From positions 496,001 to 560,000 of the forward strand of contig NZ_OW712331.1 in NCBI RefSeq assembly GCF_940677205.1: a stretch of DNA of 64,000 nt. Direction: 5' to 3'. Position 1 is the first letter of the stretch; every line of letters begins with the position of its first letter. Shown here one piece after another: positions 57,865 to 64,000 of this stretch. Under the pieces are notes generated by a model. The model worked only from the letters and a program-made list of their open reading frames with translations. It had not been told where the DNA came from and did no database searches. The translations under genes were made by a program, and so were the position numbers. The DNA comes from [Clostridium] colinum. Its GTDB lineage: Bacteria > Bacillota > Clostridia > Lachnospirales > CAG-274.

Positions 57865-59688
57865 ATGGACGGGTATTCAAAAGATATAGTAAAAGAAGAA
57901 ATAGAAAAATTAAGAAGTATATTTCCACAGTGTGTAGTAGAGGGAAAGGTAAAAATAGACCAACTATTAAATATATTAGGGGAATATGACGAGAAAGATT
58001 ATGAAAAATATGAATTTACGTGGAAAGGAAAAAACGAATGCTACAAAACGGCAAGGGAGAGAACAAAAGCAACGTTAATACCGTGTGAAGAAGAAAGTGT
58101 AAATTTTAACGATACAGAAAATATGTACATAGAGGGGGACAACTTAGAGGTATTAAAAATATTACAACAAGGGTATTATAACAAAGTAAAGATGATATAC
58201 ATAGACCCACCGTATAATACAGGAAATGACTTTGTATATAAAGATGATTATAGAGATAGTTTAGAAAATTATAAAAAGATAGTAAGCAGTATAGGAAAAT
58301 CAAATCCAGAAACAAGTGGACGTTTTCATACAGAGTGGCTAAATATGATGTTTCCACGATTAATGCTTGCTCATACATTATTAAAAGATGATGGTGTTAT
58401 TTTTATTAGTATAGATGATAATGAAGTACATAATTTAAGAAAAATGTGTGATGAAATTTTTGGGGAAGAAAATTTTATATCTTCTATAATTTGGGAAAGA
58501 GCTTTTGCTCCTAAAAATGATAATAAGCATATTTCTTTGGGACATGATTATCTACTTATATATAGTAAAAGTATTCAAAATTTAGAATGTTTTGGTATAC
58601 CGAGAGATAGAAAAAGTTTAGACAGGTATTCAAATCCAGATAATGACCCTAGAGGAGATTGGCAATCTAGTACAATGACTGTTTCTAATGGTACGGATAA
58701 ATATTTATACGAAATAGAAACACCTAGTGGTAGAAAAGTTTTTCCGCCTAATGGTAGATATTGGGTATATACAGTAGAAAAATATAATTCACTTATAGAG
58801 GATAATAGAATATGGTTTGGTAAAGATGGTAATGGTGTTCCTAGAATAAAAACTTTTTTAAGAGAAGTAAAACAGAGAATTAATCCATTAAGTTTGTGGA
58901 AATATGAAGAAGTTGGGCATTCTCAAGGGGCGACACAAGAATTAAAAAAACTTTTTGAAGGAGAAAAAATATTTTCATATCCAAAACCTTTAGATTTAAT
59001 AAAAAGGTGTATAGACCTATATACAGAAAAAGATGACATAATATTAGACTTCTTTAGTGGTTCGGCAACAACAGCCCACGCAGTAATGCAATTAAACGCA
59101 GAAGACGGAGGAAAGCGTAAATATATAATGGTACAATTGCCACAGTTATGTGATGAAAAAACAGAGGCTTATAAATCGGGATATAAAAATATATGTGAAA
59201 TAGGAAAAGAAAGAATAAGAAGAGCAGGAGCTAAAATAAAAGAAGAAATTGAAAATACAGAAAATTTAGACATAGGATTTAGAGTGTTTAAATTAGATAA
59301 AAGCAACTTTTTAAAATGGAACATAGTTTTATCAGATGAAATAGATTTACAACAATTTTTAAACAATAATAAAAGCATTATATCTGGAAGAAGAGAAGTA
59401 GATGCAATGTTTGAAATACTTATAAAAAATGGTTTTCCATTAACAGAAAAAATTTATAGGTTAGACATAGGAGGATATAAATTTTACCATATAGGAGAAG
59501 ATTGTTTAGTTATGGTTAGTTTTGAAGAAAATATACCAATAGAAATAGTAGAACAAGCAATAGAATATGCACCAGCTAAAATGATTTTTAGCAGAAAAGC
59601 ATTTAAAGACACGTCGGAGATAGTTACAGCTAAACATATAATAAGTAAAGAATTTTCATATGCTCAAATAGAAGTAGAATTTTTATAA
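57865..59688 (+). CDS. mod: Type III restriction-modification methyltransferase (Mod)
   Basis: 607 residues. N6-adenine beta-class methyltransferase: catalytic DPPYNTG (114-120) precedes the SAM motif DFFSGSATTAHA (from about 396). The region between (about 200-380) is the target-recognition part. The C-terminal GFRVFKLDKSNF and final FEENIPIE...KMIFSRKAF are typical of type III Mod. It specifies the recognition site and protects host DNA. ATG after AAGGAGTATTAAAA. No simple-sequence repeat tract suggesting phase variation was seen. Confidence 0.95.
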   Translation: MDGYSKDIVKEEIEKLRSIFPQCVVEGKVKIDQLLNILGEYDEKDYEKYEFTWKGKNECYKTARERTKATLIPCEEESVNFNDTENMYIEGDNLEVLKILQQGYYNKVKMIYIDPPYNTGNDFVYKDDYRDSLENYKKIVSSIGKSNPETSGRFHTEWLNMMFPRLMLAHTLLKDDGVIFISIDDNEVHNLRKMCDEIFGEENFISSIIWERAFAPKNDNKHISLGHDYLLIYSKSIQNLECFGIPRDRKSLDRYSNPDNDPRGDWQSSTMTVSNGTDKYLYEIETPSGRKVFPPNGRYWVYTVEKYNSLIEDNRIWFGKDGNGVPRIKTFLREVKQRINPLSLWKYEEVGHSQGATQELKKLFEGEKIFSYPKPLDLIKRCIDLYTEKDDIILDFFSGSATTAHAVMQLNAEDGGKRKYIMVQLPQLCDEKTEAYKSGYKNICEIGKERIRRAGAKIKEEIENTENLDIGFRVFKLDKSNFLKWNIVLSDEIDLQQFLNNNKSIISGRREVDAMFEILIKNGFPLTEKIYRLDIGGYKFYHIGEDCLVMVSFEENIPIEIVEQAIEYAPAKMIFSRKAFKDTSEIVTAKHIISKEFSYAQIEVEFL

Positions 59689-59691
59689 AAA

Positions 59692-59720
59692 ATGACATTA
59701 ATAAAAAAGTATGATATAAT
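59692..59720 (+). promoter_or_regulatory. Promoter of the first rpn cassette
   Basis: ATGACA (59692-59697), 17-bp spacer, TATAAT (59715-59720). It starts 4 bp after the mod stop codon and is repeated almost base for base at 60605-60633. Confidence 0.65.
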
Positions 59721-59741
59721 AAAATAAATAAGGAGTAAGAA

Positions 59742-60545
59742 ATGAAATTTGAGAAATGGGAAAACTTAACGATAAGTAATGATTTTATATTTTCAAAGGT
59801 AATGAGAGATAAAGAAATATGTAAAGAAACACTAGAAAATTTGTTAAATATAAAAATAAAAGAAATAAAATATATACAAGAACAAAAAGCAATAGATATA
59901 AGATATGATGCAAAAAGTATAAGGCTAGACGTATATGTAGAGGCAGATGAAAAAATATATAATGTAGAAATGCAAGTGGTAAATAATAAAAATTTAGCAA
60001 AAAGAAGTAGGTATTATCAAGGGCTAATAGATTTAGATATAATAGAAAAAGGAAAAACATACAAAAATTTAAAAGAAAGCTACGTAATATTTATATGTAC
60101 ATTTGACCCATTTGGAGAAAATATGTCAAAATATGAATTTAGATATTATTGCAAAGATAAAAAAGAGCTAGAGCTAAAAGATGAAACACATAAAATATTT
60201 TTTAATACAGAAGGATTTGAAGAAGAAAAAGACGAAAAAATAAAAACATTTTTAAAGTATGTAAAAGGAGAAAAAGAAAATAATAAATTTATAGAAAAAT
60301 TAGATAAAAAAATAAAAACAATAAAAGAAAATAAAGAATGGAGGCAAGAATATATGACACTATTAATGAGAGAACAAGAAATAGCAGAAGAAAATTTTGC
60401 CAAAGGGATAAAAGAAGGGATAAAAGAAGGAATAATCAAAGAAATAAAATTATTAAAAGAGTTTGGAGTAAAAGAAGAAGAAATAATAAAAAGAATAATG
60501 TTAGATTATAATTTGACAAAAGAAGAAGCAATAAAATATTTATAA
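59742..60545 (+). CDS. Rpn-family recombination-promoting nuclease, copy 1
   Basis: 267 residues. PD-(D/E)XK-fold nuclease of the Rpn/transposase_31 type: Asp63 in RLDVYVEAD and Glu76-x-Gln78 in YNVEMQV form the metal site. The Lys/Glu-rich middle leads to a tail beginning FAKGIKEGIKEGI. An internal ATG at 60354, in frame and 9 nt after TGGAGG, would make the last 63 residues separately, like the RpnS inhibitor described inside E. coli rpn genes. RBS AAGGAGTAAGAA. Confidence 0.9.
   Translation: MKFEKWENLTISNDFIFSKVMRDKEICKETLENLLNIKIKEIKYIQEQKAIDIRYDAKSIRLDVYVEADEKIYNVEMQVVNNKNLAKRSRYYQGLIDLDIIEKGKTYKNLKESYVIFICTFDPFGENMSKYEFRYYCKDKKELELKDETHKIFFNTEGFEEEKDEKIKTFLKYVKGEKENNKFIEKLDKKIKTIKENKEWRQEYMTLLMREQEIAEENFAKGIKEGIKEGIIKEIKLLKEFGVKEEEIIKRIMLDYNLTKEEAIKYL
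60354..60545 (+). CDS. Candidate internal small protein of rpn copy 1 (RpnS-like)
   Basis: In-frame ATG preceded by AATGGAGGCAAGAATAT. The 63-residue product MTLLMREQEIAEENFAKG... is a Glu/Lys-rich helix plus variable tail. Internal translation is inferred from the ribosome site and the known RpnL/RpnS precedent. Confidence 0.5.
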   Translation: MTLLMREQEIAEENFAKGIKEGIKEGIIKEIKLLKEFGVKEEEIIKRIMLDYNLTKEEAIKYL

Positions 60546-60551
60546 AGTTAT

Positions 60552-60582
60552 ACCAGTAGAGTAAATAAATCTACTGGTTTTT
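60552..60582 (+). terminator. Terminator of the first rpn cassette
   Basis: ACCAGTAGA-GTAAATAAA-TCTACTGGT then TTTT; similar to the terminator of copy 2. Confidence 0.8.
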
Positions 60583-60604
60583 GCTGAAGATGTTAAAATA
60601 AAAA

Positions 60605-60633
60605 ATGACTTTAATAAAAAAGTATGATATAAT
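60605..60633 (+). promoter_or_regulatory. Promoter of the second rpn cassette
   Basis: ATGACT (60605-60610), 17-bp spacer, TATAAT (60628-60633), nearly identical to the first. Confidence 0.6.
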
Positions 60634-60654
60634 AAAATAAATAAGGAGCAAGAA

Positions 60655-61494
60655 ATGAATTTTGAAAAATGGGAAAACTTAACGATAAGCAATGATTTTA
60701 TATTTTCTAAAGTAATGAGAGATAAGGAAATATGTAAAGAAACATTAGAAAATTTGTTAAATATAAAAATAAAAGAAATAAAATATATACAAGAACAAAA
60801 AGCAATAGACATAAGATATGATGCAAAAAGTATAAGACTAGACGTATATGTAGAGGCAGATGAAAAAATATATAATGTAGAAATGCAAGTGGTAAATAAT
60901 AAAAATTTAGCAAAAAGAAGTAGATATTATCAAGGGCTAATAGATTTAGATATAATAGAAAAAGGAAAAACATACAAAAATTTAAAAGAAAGCTACGTAA
61001 TATTTATATGTACATTTGACCCATTTGGAGAAAATATGTCAAAATATGAATTTAGATATTATTGTAAAGATAAAAAACAGCTAGAGCTAAAAGATGAAAC
61101 ACATAAAATATTTTTTAATACAGAAGGATTTGAAGAAGAAAAAGACGAAAAAGTAAAAACATTTTTAAAGTATGTAAAAGGAGAAAAAGAAAAAAATAAA
61201 TTTATAGAAAAATTAGATAAAAAAATAAAAGCAATAAAAGAAAATAAAGAATGGAGGCAAGAATATATGACACTATTAATGAGAGAACAAGAAATAGCAG
61301 AAGAAAATTTTGCCAAAGGGATAAAAGAGGGAATAAAAGAAGGAATAAGAGAGGGAATAAAAGAAGGAATAAAAGAAGTTGTAACTAACCATATAAAGAC
61401 ATTAAAAAAATTTAATGTATCAAATGATGAAATAGTAAAAATAATATCTGAAGACTATAATTTAACAGAGGAAGAAATTAAAAATTATTTATAA
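60655..61494 (+). CDS. Rpn-family recombination-promoting nuclease, copy 2
   Basis: 279 residues. Only five substitutions from copy 1 over about the first 230 residues (Asn2 for Lys; Gln, Val, Lys and Ala changes later), with the same Asp63 and Glu76-x-Gln78. After the shared KEGIKEGI the sequence diverges abruptly: KEGI/REGI units expand to five and the last 45 residues differ (EVVTNHIKTLKKFN...). The internal ATG with TGGAGG is conserved at 61267. A recent tandem duplication with replacement or fast change of the tail. Confidence 0.9.
   Translation: MNFEKWENLTISNDFIFSKVMRDKEICKETLENLLNIKIKEIKYIQEQKAIDIRYDAKSIRLDVYVEADEKIYNVEMQVVNNKNLAKRSRYYQGLIDLDIIEKGKTYKNLKESYVIFICTFDPFGENMSKYEFRYYCKDKKQLELKDETHKIFFNTEGFEEEKDEKVKTFLKYVKGEKEKNKFIEKLDKKIKAIKENKEWRQEYMTLLMREQEIAEENFAKGIKEGIKEGIREGIKEGIKEVVTNHIKTLKKFNVSNDEIVKIISEDYNLTEEEIKNYL
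61267..61494 (+). CDS. Candidate internal small protein of rpn copy 2 (RpnS-like)
   Basis: Same internal start as in copy 1 (ATG 9 nt after TGGAGG), giving 75 residues whose KEGI repeats and C-terminus differ from copy 1. If these are inhibitors, each would be specific to its own nuclease. Confidence 0.5.
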   Translation: MTLLMREQEIAEENFAKGIKEGIKEGIREGIKEGIKEVVTNHIKTLKKFNVSNDEIVKIISEDYNLTEEEIKNYL

Positions 61495-61501
61495 ATTTAA
61501 T

Positions 61502-61536
61502 AAAAACCAGTAGATTAAATAATTCTACTGGTTTTT
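61502..61536 (+). terminator. Terminator of the second rpn cassette
   Basis: AAAAACCAGTAGA / TCTACTGGTTTTT, 13-bp stem with 9-nt loop. The res ribosome site AAGGAGGA starts directly after it. Confidence 0.85.
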
Positions 61537-61553
61537 AAGGAGGATTGTTAAAA

Positions 61554-64000
61554 TTGAAGATTAAGTTTAAAGAACAAGCATTTCAAAAACAAGCTATACA
61601 AAGTGTTATAAATTTGTTTAATGGACAAATTAAACAAGATTATACTACAACCTATGATGATAATGATATACAAACAACTTTTATACCTAATGATATAAGT
61701 TATAATGCTATTAATATATCTAGTGAAAAAATACTTGAAAATATGCAAAGAGTACAAAAACAAAATATGTTACAAACTACAAATGACATACAAAATAACA
61801 CTTTTTGCATAGAAATGGAAACAGGAACAGGTAAAACATATACATATACAAAAACTATTTTTGAACTTAATAAAAAATATGGATTTAAAAAATTTATTAT
61901 AGTTGTACCTAGTATTGCTATTAAACAAGGTGTATTTAAGTCATTTCAAATAATGGAAGATGAGCTTAAAAAATATAACCAAAATTATAATGTTTTTATA
62001 TATAATTCTAGTAAATTAAATCAAGTTAAAAATTTTGCAACTTCTAACAATATTGAAATTATGATTATAAATATTGATGCTTTTAAAAAAGATGAAAATA
62101 TTATAAATCAAGATAATGATAAACTAGCTAAAACACCAATAGAGTATATTAAACAGACTAGTCCTATTGTTATTATAGATGAACCTCAATCTGTAGATAA
62201 TACAGAAAAATCTAAGGAGGCTATAAATTCTCTTAACCCTTTAGCTATTTTAAAGTATTCTGCTACTCATAGAGAAAAAATAAATCTTATTTATAGATTA
62301 ACTCCAGTTGATGCCTTTCAAATGGGCATAGTTAAACAAATTTCTGTTGCTAGTGTTTTTTCATCTCAAGATTTTAATACACCTTATTTAAAACTTTTAG
62401 AGGTTTCTATGGATAATGGTGTAACTGGTGGTATAAATTTTAAAGCTAAGCTAGAAATAGATATTTTAAAAGATGGAAAAATAACAAGAACTAAAAAAAT
62501 ATTAAAACAAAATGATGATTTAGAGTCTATAACTAAAAGAGAAGAATATAACGGATATGTAATTACAAACATAGATTGTACAGAAAATAAGGAGCATATA
62601 GAATTTGCTAATACTCAAACTCTAAGTTTAGGAAAATCAATAGGGGATATAGATGAAGATTTAATAAAAAAAGAACAAATCAAAAGAACTATTGAACAAC
62701 ACCTTGAAAAAGAACTTATTTATACAGATTTAGATATTAAAGTTTTATCTTTATTTTTTATTGATAAAGTAGATAAATATAGATTAGGTGATGGAGAAAA
62801 AGGCATATATGCTAAAATGTTTGAAGAATGTTATACAGAGCTTATAAATTTACCTAAATATAAAATATTAAAAGAAAGATTTACGCAACCAATAGAAAAG
62901 ATACATAATGGATATTTTTCTAAAGATAAAAAAGGTAATTTTAAAAATACTAAAGGAGAAAGTAATGAAGATGATAACACATATAAAACTATTATGCAAG
63001 ATAAAGAATATTTATTGTCTTTTGAATGTCCTTTAAGATTTATTTTTTCTCATAGTGCTTTAAAGGAGGGGTGGGACAGTCCTAACGTTTTTCAGGTTTG
63101 TACACTTATTGAGCAAAAATCAAAATTTAGCGCAAGACAAAAAATAGGACGAGGGCTTAGATTATGTGTAAATCAAAATGGTGAGCGTATAGAAGATAAA
63201 GCTATTAATAATTTACATATTATAGCTAACGAAAGTTTTGAAGATTTTGCTAAAAATTTACAAAAAGAAATAGAAGAAGAAACAGGATTAAAATTTGGCA
63301 GTATAGATATAACATCTTTTATTGGTATCACCTATGAACAAACAGTTATAGAGCAAGTAAATATAAAAAATGAAGATGCTACTGAAATTTTAAATCATTT
63401 TGAAAAAATAGGATATATTGATGATGAGGGAAATGTTGATACTGAAAAAATTAAAAATGATATAGAAGATAACTTTTTTAATATTCCAGAAAAATTTGAA
63501 AATGTTAAAAAGGAAGTAGAAACTATATTTACACAGCAAAAAATAGAAAATCTTAATAAACAATTATTAACTAACATTACTTATGAAAAAATTACTAAAG
63601 AAGAGAAAATAACAACAGAAGAAGATGCAAGAGAAATTTTCCAAAGTTTTAAAGATAGTAAGTATATAGATAATAAAGGACAAGTTACAAAAACTTTAAA
63701 AGAAGATTTAGAAAAAGGTAATATAAAATTACCAGAAAAATTTGAAAATGCTAAAGACAATATAAATAATATAGTTTTAAAATCTACTATTAAGTTACCT
63801 ATTAATAATGCTAACAAGCAAGTTGTAGTAAAATTGAACAAACAAGTATTAGTTAGCCCAGATTTTTTAGAACTTTGGGAAAAAATAAAATATAAAACAA
63901 AATATAGATTTAAATTAGACGAAGAAAGCTATAAAAATGAATGTATTGAAAAAATAAAAGAAATGCCTAAAATAAATAGAATAAGAATTGTAACAAAAAA
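61554..64000 (+). CDS. res: Type III restriction enzyme Res subunit (partial, runs off the window)
   Basis: 815 codons visible with no stop; complete Res proteins have close to 1000. TTG start 9 nt after AGGAGG, opening MKIKFKEQAFQKQAI. SF2 ATPase: Walker A METGTGKT (88-95), DEPQ box (209-212), ALKEGWDSPNVF and motif VI RQKIGRGLRL (from about 528). The PD-ExK nuclease domain is expected beyond the edge. With Mod it translocates or slides on DNA and cuts near unmethylated sites. Separated from mod by the two rpn cassettes and their terminators. Confidence 0.93.
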   Translation, partial: MKIKFKEQAFQKQAIQSVINLFNGQIKQDYTTTYDDNDIQTTFIPNDISYNAINISSEKILENMQRVQKQNMLQTTNDIQNNTFCIEMETGTGKTYTYTKTIFELNKKYGFKKFIIVVPSIAIKQGVFKSFQIMEDELKKYNQNYNVFIYNSSKLNQVKNFATSNNIEIMIINIDAFKKDENIINQDNDKLAKTPIEYIKQTSPIVIIDEPQSVDNTEKSKEAINSLNPLAILKYSATHREKINLIYRLTPVDAFQMGIVKQISVASVFSSQDFNTPYLKLLEVSMDNGVTGGINFKAKLEIDILKDGKITRTKKILKQNDDLESITKREEYNGYVITNIDCTENKEHIEFANTQTLSLGKSIGDIDEDLIKKEQIKRTIEQHLEKELIYTDLDIKVLSLFFIDKVDKYRLGDGEKGIYAKMFEECYTELINLPKYKILKERFTQPIEKIHNGYFSKDKKGNFKNTKGESNEDDNTYKTIMQDKEYLLSFECPLRFIFSHSALKEGWDSPNVFQVCTLIEQKSKFSARQKIGRGLRLCVNQNGERIEDKAINNLHIIANESFEDFAKNLQKEIEEETGLKFGSIDITSFIGITYEQTVIEQVNIKNEDATEILNHFEKIGYIDDEGNVDTEKIKNDIEDNFFNIPEKFENVKKEVETIFTQQKIENLNKQLLTNITYEKITKEEKITTEEDAREIFQSFKDSKYIDNKGQVTKTLKEDLEKGNIKLPEKFENAKDNINNIVLKSTIKLPINNANKQVVVKLNKQVLVSPDFLELWEKIKYKTKYRFKLDEESYKNECIEKIKEMPKINRIRIVTK

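Noticed and set aside
59785-60060. Minus-strand hydrophobic frames opposite the rpn genes (also 60707-60973)
   Set aside because: They are conserved only because the rpn genes are duplicated; there is no ribosome site on that strand.

Overview
The window is very AT-rich with short intergenic spacers and strong AGGAGG-type ribosome sites. It looks like a low-GC, anaerobic, fermentative member of the Bacillota (Clostridia). The evidence is pyruvate formate-lyase with its activase, a ptsH-ptsI-EIIA cluster, GatCAB amidotransferase, RNase J, the ireB-ruvX-DUF1292 cluster, an ECF folate transporter under a THF riboswitch, and the sporulation gene bofA beside a yaaL-like (DUF2508) gene. I cannot name the species. 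|| Layout. 0.1-2.7 kb: tRNA-Arg(CCG), yaaL-bofA, a rhomboid protease and an unknown gene. 2.7-4.5 kb: an AbrB-type regulator with a three-repeat operator, and a VWA-domain protein. 4.7-8.2 kb: a pyruvate formate-lyase locus in which the enzyme is split. The core has no glycyl-radical domain; that domain is a separate 81-codon gene, with a degenerate radical-domain copy between them and pflA after them. 8.3-9.3 kb: TDT-family transporter. 9.3-14.0 kb: rpsL-rpsG-fusA and separately promoted tuf. 14-16.5 kb: a broken IS200 copy and decayed DNA. 16.5-19.0 kb: general PTS genes. 19-20.4 kb: ISL3 and IS200 remnants. 20.4-46.1 kb: mostly housekeeping genes (rnj, ruvX, ireB, mtaB, uvrC, folT, gatCAB, rlmL-like, tgt, gap), with an atypical response regulator, an orphan double EIIB protein and several unknowns. 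46.1-48.5 kb: a gene graveyard with a spoVB-like fragment and a third dead IS200. 48.5-53.7 kb: amidase, GH18, queG, recU and a glycosidase-like lipoprotein. || 54.1 kb to the right edge is a probable defence island: an SNF2-type helicase, a candidate type I toxin gene enclosed by long complementary arms, a possibly frameshifted membrane protein, and a type III restriction-modification system (mod, res). Two tandem Rpn-family nuclease cassettes, each with its own promoter and terminator, sit between mod and res. Each rpn gene has a strong internal ribosome site and ATG that would make its variable C-terminal tail as a separate small protein, as described for RpnL/RpnS. res runs off the right edge. 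|| A structured intergenic repeat of about 200 bp occurs three times (29.3, 40.3 and 53.8 kb). No CRISPR array or rRNA gene was seen. The observations most worth following are the split PFL, the rpn cassettes with internal starts inside the type III system, the toxin-like element, the three-fold intergenic repeat and the 20-bp-spaced AbrB operator.
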